Assembly (NCBI GenBank): GCA_947846985.1
Contig: CANTUZ010000001.1
Coordinates: forward strand, 30,776,727 to 30,840,726
Direction: 5' to 3'
Origin: Fratercula arctica
Lineage: Eukaryota; Chordata; Aves; Charadriiformes; Alcidae
DNA: 64,000 nucleotides
This document shows, one piece after another, positions 27,401 through 42,400 of the stretch. The notes beneath the pieces are model-generated. The model was not told the DNA's origin, searched no databases, and worked only from the letters and a program-made list of their open reading frames with translations. Every line of letters begins with the position of its first letter. Positions within the stretch are counted from its first letter, which is position 1. Position numbers and translations under genes: made by a program.

Positions 27401-30400
27401 GATGAGATGTGGGAAAGCTGGATTACATTCCAGGTCCTGGATAAAAATCAGTGCTATCAGATGTAGACTTACATTCATTTCTTACAGCCATAACCCCTTC
27501 TGACCCTTTTTCTCCAGCTTCTTGAAGTCTGGTCCTAATCAACAGTTCTTCATTCCAGTCTATATTCCTTGTTTACTCCACCCCAGACTTCAGCCTTTAG
27601 TCTCTCAATAAAGTTCTGGTATCCTTGTCTCACCAATCTTCATCTTTCTCGGGTGGTTTCAGTCTCTTGCTACTACTGCCCACTATCCCCACCACTCTGA
27701 GTCTTACCAACAAGACATTCAGATTCCTATCACCCTTTCGATATCAGTCTGCTTGTAAAAATAGCAAACAGCTTGCTCTTCAAGCTTTTCAAGCAGGTAA
27801 GTCAGAAGCCCACTGCTAACGGTCACCTGCCTTGACAAATTTTATGCCTCTCTTTCCTGGAGGTGCCAGAGACTCTTAAAGAGAAATCTGTCACAATTGT
27901 TCTTTACTTTTCAAATAAGGTTTTCCAAACCTTCATTTTTGGTGAGGTTTCCAAAACCTTGCCAGGTATCTCTCATGGCTAGAGATATCTGGTGTGTAAA
28001 ATTGTTGCCTGAACAGTTAAAACTGAACAATGTTACAGGAGATTGAGAACAGATTTTACAGTAAGAGATGATGTTTAGCATCATTTCATGTTAAGCATCA
28101 CCATTACCTTACTGGCAATGTTACAAGCTCTTTCTATATATATTTTTTATAAATCTGTTAATATTGAGATTTCACAGAGTGGCCAAGAAGAAGAATTACA
28201 CATAATAAGTATCAAGACAATTTTAGCTTCATAAATGTTAATACACTAAAAATTACTTTGGTCATTTACATTTCAGTGACTAGAAGTTAAGCGAGTTTTC
28301 TTTAGTGAGGGAAGTTAAAGATCCTTCAAACTTGGAGAGAGAAAAGCAGGTGTAACTGTGTAAAATAGCAACAGATGCATTCTGATTTCATGGAAAGCTT
28401 AATTTACTTACCACTGGCTTGGCTATATTAGAAAGAAGTGCTTCAAGTGCTTTTGTTTCTTCATCCTTTTCTTAAAAAACAAAATCAAAACAAACAAAAA
28501 GTACCCATGAATATTGTTCAGTGACTTTACAGTGAAATAGCTCTTAAAATTCAACAATTGCACATAGACTAAAGTATTTATAAAATAGAACACCTTGACA
28601 CCTTGCATTCATCTAGGGCAACATAAAACCAAAAAAAACCTCCCAAAGAAGTTGTTAATCTAAAACTATTTCTAAACCTGTTCTATGATTTATGGAATAC
28701 AGAAAACCTGGTTATCTTTTATTAATGTATAACTTTAAACAAACCACTGCTCCGGAGAACTTAAACTCTTGGCTGAGATATTTCCTATAGATTTCTCTTT
28801 GGATGTAGACACAGTTAAGTTACAGTAGTTTAAATGTTACTGCACATCAGCTGGAAGACTACTGGTAACACTGTTGGCCTCCCCCAATTGCAAGGGCAAA
28901 CCTCAGCTTAGCCTTCAGTTACATCTCAGGCAAAGAATCTAAGGTGTTCTGTTTCAGCTGAAGGTACGGTTGAGGTTTATAAAGGAGTCAAAGTTTATAG
29001 AAAGTGTTCTATGTACTTTCATCCCCCCAATATGAAAATTTTATTATTTCAATAGTGAAAGTGAATAGGCTACTCAGTTTTGAAGGTGTGGACAGGCATT
29101 TTTAATTCACTGCCTTAAACTAAACTGAAAAATAAAAGAAAAACAAAGCCTTTAAAAAACACAGGTTGAATTAAACTAATTAAATGCATTTCTGACTTCT
29201 GTTTGTTATTACAAGTTTAAGTCACAGTACATAATTTTCCCAAATGTCTCCTTAGTTAAATAATTTTGAAAAGTTTCCATTTTTCATATGAAATACTTCT
29301 AAGGAACTGTTAACATAATTTTCATAACATATGTAAGCAACACTACATTTCACCACCTGTGCCTTGGTAAAGTTAGCTCACAGATAAATACCAACTAACA
29401 GAAAGTAAACTGAAGCCAAGACAAATGCCAATCTGGAACTATAGCGCCAAGTATTTGTTCAAGTTTGGAGCAGCTTTTCCCAACTTCTGAATTCAGGTTG
29501 TATATCAAAGGTGTCCCTTGGTACTAAGCTTTCATGGGGTATCATCTACACATTTTTAAACAGCTCTTGTAGGTTGAGATTTCCCGGTCTTGCATAGATA
29601 TACTTTCTTTGCATTCCTTTTGGTTTACAGCAATCCAATGTACAGTGGCACAGAATAATCACCTCAAAGCAAACTACAGTGAGTTGAGAAAGTCACAGTT
29701 TGTTTTCCTCAGCATCACTAGTTATAGCTCTCTATTCTGAGAAAATTGTACTCGGCTGATCACAAGTCTTTGACGTTATGTTCTGAATCCGAAGTGCCAT
29801 GACAGTGACCTGAAAGTTGCATAGTGACACATCATCACATTCAACAACTGTATGACCAAGACTGAGTGAATTCAGTCCATTTATGAGATCACAGGCTTTC
29901 CAGTGAAATAAAGGTATTAATAATAAACACACTCCCTATGGTAGTGTCTTAGAAAACATGAACTCACACAGACTAGTGTGTGAGGACCAGTCTTTTTCTA
30001 CAAAGGCCTTTCAATAATGAGTTGGTAGGGACAGGTGTTATGTGAATTTTATGTAACAACAGTATCTCTTTTACAAAATACTTCTCTTTAACAAGCTGAA
30101 TGTACATTTCCTGTATCAGACACCTGGTTCTTTCTATGTTTTCTGCAATATCAAGCAGGCCATCAATATTCAGCGATTCCTTAGAATGTAAGCACCAATA
30201 ACTTTGGACAAAGCACAGATATTTCTTTGAATAGTGTTATGAAGTACGACTAATAAGATTTGCTCAAATCTACATGGAGACTTGCATGTCAGTAGTTTTG
30301 TTCTCTTAGGCCCATCGTTCCAGTGTGATGAGCAACTCCATTCTATATAAGTCAGGGCAACGCTATGCTCAGCCAGACACTGGACTCGCATAATGTATAT

Positions 30401-33400
30401 ATATTATCTTTGTTAACACTTACCTTCTACTTCTGCATCTGTCTGAGAATTGCTTTTTCCTTTAACCAAAGACTTGCTTTTGGTAGAACCTGTGCTTATA
30501 CCAGCTGCATCCTGTCCTTTTGTAAGTCCATTATGTTCACTTGTAGGAGACGGACATTTCTGAGGAGATGATGGAGGACTGTTTAACTTATCCTTCTGAG
30601 TTCCATGTCGATCTTTTAATTTTTTTTGTAACCTTTCATATGTTTTACTAGACCTTTCGTCTCTAAAGTTGGATCTTCCATGAGCAGGCAAAGTATCTAA
30701 ATGAAAGTAAAGAAGAAAAAAATTAAAAATAATCACTAAGAACCAAATGTAATTAAAAATCTGTTTAAAAATGCTATGCTACGTGCATTAACTGCACACT
30801 TGTGTGTAAAATTACACCTCTGTTTCTGTTGGAAAACTGAAGTGTCCAGCAGGTAAACTGATATAAACTAATTGGACATTAACAACATGTTAGGGGAGAA
30901 AGTATAATCTTTCCTTCCTGCATATTTTTTCTACTTAAAAACTATTCTTAAAATGTTTCTATAATCTTCCTTGAGCTGTAAGGTACAGGACAAAGTCAAC
31001 ACAGAAAAAATGTGCTTACATGGGAGGAGGTTTGCTCTTACGCTGAATAAAAAATACAGAAGTTTTAAGTTTCGGAATGCAACTAGAGCTCTTACTTTAA
31101 TGGTGCTTCAGCAGAAATCAACTAGGAAAAACCCCAAAAAAGCATAGGGCAACTGAAAGACATTAAAAGGTTGAAGACAGTATGGCTAGATCTTGTAAGT
31201 ACATTATACCTGTACACAGTAACCCAAGGCATTGCTGCAGTATCACCAAAGTCCCATCTCTAAGTCAAAACGTGGCTTTGGAAAAAAGTCAGTACTAGCC
31301 TAATGAAAAAAAGTGAATTGCAGATTGGTGAACCTTTCTATCCAGTTCTAACATTTTTACCCATTTCACCTGCATGCTTCTGTCCTGGTTTCAGCTGGGA
31401 TAGTTAATTTTATTCCTAGTAGTTGGCACAATGCTGTGGTTTTGATTTAGTATGAGAATAATGTTGATAACACACTGATGTTTTAGTTGTTGCTAAGTAA
31501 TGCTTATACTAAGTCAAGGACTTTTCAGCTTCCCATGCTCTGCCAGCAAGGAGGTGCAGCAGTAGCTGGGAGGGAGCATAACCAGGACAGCTGACCCAAA
31601 CCAGCCAAAGGGATATTCCATACCATATGATGTCATGCTCAGTATATAAACTGGGGGGGAGTTGGCCAGGGGAAGAGGTGATCGCTGCGCAGGGATGGGA
31701 TGGGCATCGGTCAGTGGGTAGTGAGCAATTGCATTGTGCATCACTTGCTTTGTATGTTCTATTCTTATTATTATTATTCTCTCTTCCTTTGCTGTCCTAT
31801 TAAACTGTCTTTATCTCAACCCACGAGTTTTACTTTTTTTTTCCCCATTCTCCTCCCCATCCCACTGCAGGGGGGGCACAGTGAGCAAGTGGCTGCGAGT
31901 GGTGTGTATTTGGCGGCTGGGGTTAAACCACAACAGCTTAGAAACAGCTTACTGACTCACGACTTTAAAATAGTGCACCACATGGCACCAACTCTTTCCT
32001 TAGCGTAACCCTACCTATGATAAATGATGAAAGCTTTGGAAAAAATACATCCTTCAAAACCAGAATAGAATTCGTTCATTTTCAGGTAAGTTGGATCACT
32101 TGGTCTGAAGAATGAAGTTCATTATTTGTTATTCCTTATGTGCTAGGAAGTATAGAAAACAAGATCAAATGAAAACTTCCTTGCAAGAAGGATCAAATCA
32201 CAAAACTAGAAAACTTTTCAGTTTCTGGTTTTTTTAGGTCAGCTTAATTCCCTCAAAATTTGACAGAGGACTACTAGATAAGCTGTGACTATTTGGAAAT
32301 TTGATTTTCACTACCATTAGAGACTTAGGTGGTCTTGTTAGAGAACTACCACGGTCTAAGCGCTTCTGGGTTTCCACCCCCCTCCTTAAATTCAGACTCC
32401 TCATATAAGAGCCTAACTGTGGGCTTTGACTTCTGAAAGCCAAAGCCAGTGGTCCACAATTAAATATGGAATCTGTAGCAAATATGTAACAAATCAAAGC
32501 AACCCTACTCCTCTTAATTCCCTAAATCCAAGAGCATCTTCCATATATATTTAAAACACAGCAAAACCAGAGAATCCCACTTTATAATTTTTTGTTTTAT
32601 TAGCGGTTTAGCAATTATCACTGAATTCATATTTAAAGGGATATAACCTAGCAGCAGAAATCTATAAAATATTATTCCATTAAGAAGTATCCTTTATCTT
32701 TTATGCAGTTAATTATCATACTCCAATCTCTTAATTTAGCAAACTAAAAGCAAACAACTGCCATCTACAGGAAACCAAGAAATTAATAAAAACTTATAAG
32801 CACCCAAAGAGCATCTAATAATGAACTGTTATCAAAGTAGCACAAGGAACAAATAAAGTACAACTTAAGAATACAGAAACACTAAGAATTCCAGCAAGAT
32901 CAAGACACTAGTATATTCTTAGCTGATGACTTTTTACAACATGACTATTTAAGCACATTGACTATGTGGAGGACATTTTTAGATTATTTTAGTAGTAGCA
33001 GCACAGAACACTGAGAATCTAGGCATCTACAGCGACATGACAAAGTTATGTTTAGTCTCCCCCTCCATATCTTCTAGCTTTTCTCTAAAAACAGCAACCT
33101 GGCACTACTCTCTTTCAAGGTCAGCACCTGCTTTATAGCAGAAGTTTATCTAAAGAAAAGCAAGTCTATCAGAAATGTAAATATTAATTTAAGAATGCAA
33201 CCCCTGAGTTAGCAGATACCTATGCTTTGCCACTAAACAGTATTAAAGACAGATGTCAATAGCACTACCAAAGACAACTTCAACTACAATATTAAGTTTA
33301 GGTTGGTGGCACCAACTGATTTTTACTCAAGTTGGTCCTCAATACGGACACTAGACTAAATGCATACAGTTTTATGAAAAATAGCTATCTTTTTTTTCAT

Positions 33401-36400
33401 AATCAATACTAAGAACTGCTGTTTCACGCTTCAAACGGGATACCTGCAAGACACGAGACCTCAGAACAGTGCTCAGGTATGGATTTAAACATTTAGTCTC
33501 AGGGGAAGACATCAACTGAATCACTACAAACACTTCCTGCATTGCTTTCCTGGACAAATGTGTAACTGATAGACATAAGAAATAACCTGTACGCTTAATG
33601 GATCAATGAATAGACAAGTCAAATTGATGAAAATAACTTCTTCTAGAATAATAAGCTTCATTAAAAACAAGAATGGTATCCTCATGAAACTTTTGTGTAT
33701 AGCTGCCATTCAAGCTATAAAACTTCCTTGATAAAGCCCATACATCAGCATAACAGATGCTGGAAATGTGTAGAGCATTATTTCCTTTGATAGAACTTGC
33801 AATATCGGATAAGTTACTTACCCATATCGCCGTATACTTGTGAGGTGTGGTACTGTGGAATGTACTGTGTTGCCATGTCACCAGCTCCGGTCACGGGTGA
33901 GTATATATGACGTGGTGGAGGGGGTATCATGGCTGGAAGAGGAAGGAAGCCAGGCAGTGGGGGATGCGGGGGCCTGTGTATCACTGCGTGACCACCAGGA
34001 TGAAATTCTGGAGCCTGGGGGACCACCACAACCCTTCGAACACCGTTATCCTCAATAACCTGTACAGGGAGAGATACCACGTACCAAAAAAAAGAAATGC
34101 TTAGTAACAAGCAAAAGAATGAATGTGCTTGGAATGACAGTCTGAAAGGTATGTTTCTATAAGCAAAACTAGTCATGGTAAAACCCTTAAATTTGAGAAA
34201 ATGAAAACACAAGAGCCTAAGAAAACCCAGGACTATTAAAGGGCAATTTATATTCTTTTTAAGTGTATTAACTGCAATAATGCCAATAATTTCTCAATGT
34301 GACGGGGAAAAATACTGTTAAAAAAATCTGACACTAACAACATCTTATAAACAACCAGGTACATCTATGGCATGAGCCTCGCTTCTCCTCAGGGTCCTGT
34401 TTCCACCCTCATTCACATTGCTTGTACGCGACACCGATCCTGTGGTTGGTTCTATAGTACAACAACTAGATTGCTCCCTAGAAGCGGTTTGGTGGGTGTA
34501 GGGGTCTGGTGGAGAGCAGGCACAAAGTACTGAAGCAGAAAATGCTCTTCACTAAACAATGGTCAGTCATCAACAGGACCAGAAACAGGGATTCCTCCCT
34601 GAAGCATATCACAGACAGGGAAGACTGCCATCACGACCCTCGCTGGATGTTTGTACGACTAGTGGTAAATTCACAAAAACAGATGACTGTTGGTAATATC
34701 TAGAGATGATCTTGGCATAATTTGCCTTGTACGTATCATGGTGTCAGTACTTTAGCGTCTGTGATGCTGATGAATAAAATGTTCTCCACTTCCTAGTAAA
34801 ATGCTGTAGAATAATGCCACAGCAGGGACTGCAATCCAAGTTCTTGGATGAAAGATTTATACAGAAAAGGAGGAGAAGAAGAAAGGAATGTGGAACATCA
34901 CGACTACATTCAAAAGCAGGGGACAAGGCAACCCTATGACATCAGTTTTCACTGACATCTGAAATGAGGTGGAGACATACACACATACAGCAATATGTAA
35001 CTGGGTGCAACAGGAGCAGATCAATATATCAAAGCACTTAGTGCTAAGCTGCTTTCAGCTCCACTGTTTAAGCTTAAGGGTATTATGCTTGGCTAGATTT
35101 AGTCCCATGCCCTGGTATGAACACTTCGACCAAGTCCATGACAGAAAGCAGCTTGAGGGATCAATCATTGGTTTTACCATGTCTCCATTAGGGATTGGTG
35201 TGCATCTGGTACATCTGGAACACAGCTTCTCCTTTTGTTTTCTCTGACAGCAATCTAATTTGTACACCCTAAAATTATGCTGCTAGCTGAACTAATGCAA
35301 GGTAAGTGAGGTTGGTCTAGGAAATTATTTCAAAACTTTACTACTGTACTGAGAAAGACAGTTATGTAGCCGCATCTGTATGCTTCTGGTGTAATGGTAG
35401 AATGAAGATCTCTATGCATATGCAATAACATTCAGAAGACATAAAAGTATGTACACAATGGAGCTGATCCCACCTTACTTACATAAACAGAGAGCTGGAA
35501 ATGAATATAAATGACCTAAGTAAGCACAGCTTTAAAATACATACATATAGTGTGACTTTAAAAAATGGGCAATTTTCAGTATACAGAAATTGTCCCTTAC
35601 TGGGAAAGAGTAATTTCACTAAAGACAACACTCTTCATATCTGTGCAACCATAGCTGTGTGGCATCTAAAGGCAGGATATATTAACAGCACTAAATACGA
35701 CTAGAACTTCTGCTGTCCAATGAAATTCTCTAAACACTGAAACATAGTTTTAATTATTTAAGTCCTTTTTGCTTACACAAAAAACCTTGCAATTTATCAT
35801 GAATTTATGAGCACATTCAGACTACAGAGGAAGCAGCTTCCATAAAAACCAGGCTACTTAGTTTATAATTTATTTGTTTTCTTGGGTCTGCTAATAGCCT
35901 AAGTAACTCAGAAATAAGATACTCGATTCATAGCAGCAAGGACCTTAAGTGTAAAATGAAATGTTTGACAAGTTTGTTAACTGTGTCTCCAACTCAAACA
36001 TCAACTCAACGGTAAGCCTCTACCACGCAACTACATAGATGAAAACCCTCCAAAAAGCATTAAGCGCACCATGTCAAGTATATCATCTTAAGTTTAAAAA
36101 TAAACAAGTTATCTATTATCCTAATTGTGCTAGCAAAACACATAGTTCTGGCATAGGCCTGCTTGGTTGAGTGAACCAACCAAACACCACTAGAAAACTC
36201 ATTACAGACAGCTTGGAGAGGATGAATAAAGATGAGATGGAGAAGAGAAGGCTCCGGGGAGGCCTTATAGCAGCCTTCCAGTACCTAAAGGGGGCCTACA
36301 GGAAAGCTGGGGAGGGACTCTTTATCAGGGAGTGTAGCAATAGACAAGGGGTTAACGGTTTTAAACTAGAAGAGGGTAGATTTAGATTAGATATTAGGAA

Positions 36401-39400
36401 GAAAGTCTTCACTGTGAGGGTGGTGAGGCACTGGAACAGGTTGTCCAGAGAAGTTGTGGATGTCCCATCCCTGGTGGTGCCTGGTTGGACAGGGCTTTGA
36501 GCAACCTGGTCTAGTGGGAGGTGTCCCTGCCCATGGCAGGGGGGTTGGAACTAGATGATCTTTAAGGTCCCTTCCAACCCAAACCATTCTGTGATATGTG
36601 TTTTCTTTCGGAGTTTTATCCAAAAGGAGAGGAAGGGAGAAGTAAATCAACTTATGAATCACTTTTTATTTATGTGATGTAAGACAAATAAATATGCTTT
36701 ATTCTGTAGTTATCCCCAACTTCCAACAGAGGACAGTATGCTGCATCACTGCCAAATAGGAATTGAAGCAAGCAGAGGCATAATAAAACTGAATGAAAAC
36801 GGATAGACAAAAGATGGTTATGCTGAAGTTGTTCTTCCAGGCTGATGGCTTTAGACATTCACCTGGTTTCCATTTTCTCTCAAAACCTGTAGTTGCTGAC
36901 ATTTAAAAATATACTATACCTGAAGAAACCATGTAAGTTACTTTTCTGGGACTGCATTAAATCTGGGATAACTCTTAGCTCTATAGTGTTAGACTTTCCT
37001 GTTTGCAAGACTACTATCAAATCTGGCTTGTAACAGGAACTTCCATCATAAACCACAACAGCTGGTATGTTTTGTCAGCAGTAAATACTTCAGAAGCCTT
37101 ACAAACTACAGGTTTTCCTGGACTATGATACTTCTACTCACGTGAAAACAGCAGATATGAGCTCATTCCACCTGTATTCTGAGCTGGATAGCCTTTAGTT
37201 CCAACGTCAGAGAGCTGTGTTAGCACCACACCTGCTTTAACTAACAAGCTCCACTGAAAGGCTAATGAGCGTGCCCCAGCAAGGCCCAGCCCTTCAGCTT
37301 GTCTGCTGCAAGCTGGCCTCAAAGGAAGGATAAATGAATTTCATAAAGGTTATTCAGATTGTCACAGGTTACACAACTTTTCAAAGATTAAGTACTTCAT
37401 CAATTGAAATTAAGTATGGTAAAATTTTGCATTTTGGTTATCCCAAAAATTCTTCCAGTTCTTTAAAAATGAATTCTAATAGGAATCAAAACTTTTTACG
37501 GTGACCTAAAGATAAATGGACTTTTCTCATTATTTTTAATTCACGTTTCTTCTGCCTGTTTGGGAACTCAACTATGAAGGATACATTAATCAACTTATCA
37601 GCCAGCTTTCAACAGATGAAAGGTAAAACCACACAGATGCCATGTATTAGTCTGCCCAACCCAACAGCCTTTTCTTTTGCTAGAGGACAATTTTTAATGC
37701 AGTGCAGATAATTAGTCCAACATCTGCTGGACACTGTAGGTTTTTTGATTGCATTTTATGTGTTGTAATCTCTTCTGAGTGCACACCATGGGGTGCACAC
37801 TGAGTCAGAGGTAGGCTGGTCACAACAACAGAACATCATGGGAAAGACATACATTATGGCGAGTGGTATTCATCTGCTCTAACTTCCAGGTCTGACCTAC
37901 TGACCCCTAGGCTTGTTTTATAGTTGAGGGAAAGAAAGAGACACCATTTAAAAAGCCACACATCTCGTTATAATACAGGTGTCCAAAATAGCTGAGAGGA
38001 ATCATCCTTTCAATCTGCTTTAAAGAATGTCCAGGTTATCTAGCTCACACTTAATTTTCAGGCATCTAAATTAGTAATCGCACAGTTGTCAGAAAATCAG
38101 AGCACCGTTTTAAGATAAGCTGTAGAAACATGTATTATATAATTTATCCCCAATGGACAGCTGACATTTTTTCCACAGTTTGCTACACTTTTTCTAATTG
38201 ATCTGTTTTACTCCTTACCTGCAGGGAACTTCCCCACATGAACTATGTATATACATAAAATTATATTGGTGCCAAGAGAAAACATCCACTAACCCAGAAT
38301 TCATGTCCTGCACAATGAGCTATTTGGGTCATGATTGTATTTTATGTTCAGAGAGTGTTGAGTACATTATGATCCTGAACTCAACAAGGAACTGTGCTTG
38401 TTATTGTCATGTAAGTAGTTAATATATAACTAAACAAGCACATATACCGCATGACAAGTCTCCCATCACAGAGATACTAACCACAGTGACTCTGAAACTT
38501 CACGCATCAATTTATTGAATTAGCTATTCAAGTTCTACTCCTGTAACTTGCATGAAAAGAAATAAAATAAGAATCAAATGAAGGGACATACCTGTGGGGC
38601 ATATCCAGGAGGCACATAAATAGTAGGCACTGAACCATTTGGGGACATCATTGGAACCTGAGCAGGACCTGAATGGGTTACAGAAATATTCAGTACAGCA
38701 GCATTTAAAGTTCAAAGAACATACTGAACTGCAAAGTCTCTGTGAAAAATATACAAGATAACATGGATAAACAAAGGCAATGAACTGTACAGATAAAATT
38801 ATAGCAAAGGGCATTCTTAGAAACTTAAGAAACAGTTAGAAAAAAAACCCAGGAACAAAATAAAAAAAAATTTCACCAGCTGATATTTCTCCCTTCTCTG
38901 TCAGTAAGCTCACAGAAGACCTTATGTCAAAATTTCTTGACAGGTGACAAGTCAAAAGAATTGTCCCAAGATAAAAAGACAACAGACGTGACTTTAAAAC
39001 AGAAACCAAAACCAACAAAAAAAGTATTTGAAACAAGTTGGTGAAACCAGACAGTATTCAGTTACGAGCTGTAAAGAAAATCACTTACAAAATTGCTGCT
39101 CTGTTACTATGGTCTCATCACCTAAAGTGGTCTCAGTACCAGACGAGTGGGAGGTGGCAAACGGGATACTAATTTAAGGTCCCAGGGGAAAGCCAATGTA
39201 TTACAAACCAGTAAGTCTACTCCTACTAATGGGAAAAGTTGTGATACCACGATGATCCTTGTACCATGCAAACCAGAAAGAACAGAGTTCACAGACACTT
39301 AGATAAATATGGCACAATGGGGAGGTGTTAAACTGGCATTTGTAGATGAAGTACTGCCTAGAAAATCTGATACCTTCAAAGAGCACAGGGACGCTGTGAC

Positions 39401-42400
39401 ATACTCGGATTTTCAAAAAGCTTTTGACAACCTCTCTCAAAGACTCTTAAAGAAGTAATGCTGCCTTTGGTTAAAGTGGGAAAGGGCTTCTCATGAATAA
39501 CTCACTGGCTTGAGAACAGGAAACAAAGAGAAGTAGTAATTGATCAGCTTTCAAAGTGCCTAGAGTGACCAAAGGTGTCCCACAGGCAAGCAAAGAACCT
39601 GTCCAATGTATTAAGAAATCTTCTGGAAAAGGAAATGAACAGCGAGGTGACAAATCTTTGGTATGGTCTCAGAGCTGCAAAGGATCTCATGGTGCTCAAT
39701 GACCACATGCTAAAAAAGAAGAAGAAAGTGTCTGTAAGTGCAAAGTAATGCACCTGGACAAAACCAGAGGCATTTATTTACAATGATAAGCCATACATTA
39801 GCTGTAAATAAACAGACTATGGAGTTACTACATATATTTCTAAGGAAATACCAGCTGATTGTTGTTCAGTGGCATTTGCAGAAAGAACATTAAAAATCAT
39901 TACTGACAGAACAGAGAACAAGGAGAAAACATTATCACACTACGCTATAAATCCATGTGGTACATCAGTAGCTTGAGTGCTATGTGCAAGGTCATACACC
40001 TTTCAAAAAAAGCCACACAGAACTAGAAAAGGACAAAAAAAAAAATAGAGAAGTTTACAGTAGCTTTCTACCTGTTTATTAGGAAAGATTAAAGAGACCG
40101 GTATTCTTCCACCTGCAGATGGTTAAAATGTAAAAAGACTGGCAGCAGAGGAATAGTAAAAAAAAACCAACCTGCCCACAAACTGCCTAAAAATGGGAAG
40201 ACAGATCATTTACAGTTTCTCACGTGCAAGACCCAGAGATATTACATTAGATCACCAGGTAAAACGTTTAAACCGGATAAAGGAATTTGTCATGAAAGGC
40301 ACAGCTAAATTGTGGAACTTCTTGCTTTAAGAACATTGTGGAAACTAAAGGTTATGTTCAGAAGAAATTGAACAAATTGAGAGAGGTAATCCGTTAAGAG
40401 CCGTAAAATATACAAGTATTACTTTTGGTTCAGGAAGCTAGAAACAAGAAAGTTATTTGTGTGTGCCTGCCCTATCGTTATGCTCTCCCTTTTAATCAGG
40501 GCAAGCACATTGGCTCAGGCTTCAAGAGGGACCACTGCAGACATCCTTATATTCTTGTGTTTAAAATACACAAGGCAACAATCGTTGAACTTTCAGTTTT
40601 TCTTTAATAATTAAACACAATATAATCTGACCACGTTCTGTGGCAAGTGCATAGGGTTGAGATTCAGACACTCCATGCCACATTCTCCAAACTTCCAATT
40701 CAGTGTAGTGAGGCTACCAAAAGCACCAATCCAATTCTTAGTGAAGTTTCAATACTTCTGAAAGGGTGCTCATAGTTCCACATTAATGTTTTATAAACTC
40801 AGTTAAGATCTGCAAATGGAAAATACTGAGTAATTTTCAAGTACGGTATATAAGATTAGCATACCTCATTCTGATAAGTATGAACTTGACAGAAAAATGA
40901 AAATAACTATATCCGAATGCCAAGAGCTGGGAAAAGGAACAAAAAGTAATCTTTAAAAAAGCAGCATGTAATCCAACTTGATACATAGGAACTTCTTCAC
41001 AACAAGATACAGAAGTTTTGAAATGTATTACCTAAAAAGAATCACAGCTTTATTATCGATGAAGTGTCAACCCACAGCTGGGGGAAGGGGGAAGAGACTT
41101 TTTAAGAACAAGGTCTTAATTGAGAGATTAACTGACCTGTGTAACAGCAAAGAATATGAGGACTACAGTAAATTATAAGCTGAGAACTGAACCTTCTTCA
41201 GGTCTTTTTGCTCAGCTGAAACTCAAAAATGTTTCCGTGAACGTTTCTCCTGAATATGAGACGTTCAGCAGAATACCTCGTATTCAGGAAAATATAGATA
41301 TATTCAGGAGAATATAGATATATTTGCTTCCTAAAAATAAATGCAAGTGAAGTGAAAAGCAGCAAAAGAGAAGCTGAAAAAGTGCTTTAGAACATTAGCT
41401 TACAGTAAACAAAAAAAGGTCAACAGTAATGGAAGCATATTTATTATAAGTTGCAATTCAACCAAATAATGGTTTAAAATCTTACATCAGAGGGTGGATT
41501 TTACAGAGCTTGCATTTTGTATTGCTTACTTGTAGTTTTTCCATAATGAATACAAAAGACAGACACTTCCATTAAACTCACAATTTTAAACTATTTAAAT
41601 TTCAGGTAACTTGAGAATTAAGACCACAGTTACTTGAACTTTTTACGGCAAACTCAATGGCTTCAGGGGATGAAGGAACTCTAACATGAACAGCCTATTT
41701 CTTTGCCAACTGACAGGTACTTCTGTGTTTGGCTTTTTTGTTTTGTTTTGCTTTAAACATCTAAAGAATATTGTTTAACAATCTCTTTAAAGCTCACTTA
41801 TTTAGTGCTTTAATCTCGCTAACAAACAAACAAAAAAAAAGCAGTTATCTCCAATCAAGTACAAAGGTTGATCCACAAAGCCGTTCTCAGTATACCCATT
41901 ATCTAGCAGCCACAAAAATAAAGACATAAAGGCAATGTATGAACCTGAAAAATTATTGCAGTGTTAGAATAGATTAGTAGTTTGAAAATTTGCATCCCAT
42001 CTTTAGAGCTTTACAGTTCCAGAATTAATGAGAATATATTTTTAATATTCAAGACATAAGGGTGAACTCTAATTTACTTCTGATTAGGTTTCAAAGTGGC
42101 TGTGGAATGAAGTTAGCTTGCAGAGAAACATTCATGAAAATGGAAAGCACAGAAAAAAAGTTGGCAGACTTTATATATTTGAATGAACATCGGGTCTTTA
42201 CAGTGAAATTACTGATTTCTTGACAGAAAGCATATTACTACCTGCAAAAATTAAAAAAGCTTTCCTATATCTAAAGATAAAATGCTAATATGCTATAAAA
42301 GCAGGTTATTATTTTTTTTCCTTTTAAAAACAACTAATGTGAAGATCTTGACTCTACTTCAGTGAAATACACTGCAAGAGGAATTTTCATGCTTCTAGGT

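Larger units (their letters stand above)
19781..28411 (-). other. Longest FNDC3A intron in the window, 8.6 kb
   Basis: Holds the CR1 at 20523-20968 and microsatellites at 23568-23622 and 27108-27180. Two stretches of raised GC lie at about 21.0-21.65 kb and 25.3-26.8 kb; they look like older inserted sequence but match no family I know. Short open frames there have no recognisable domain. Confidence 0.75.

Noticed and set aside
33372..33881. Several minus-strand frames next to the exon at 33822
   Set aside because: They overlap the exon in the wrong frame or lie in the intron; the true frame is fixed by FNDC3A homology.
36171..36500. 109-codon plus-strand frame as a possible gene
   Set aside because: It is the C-terminal end of CR1 ORF2.
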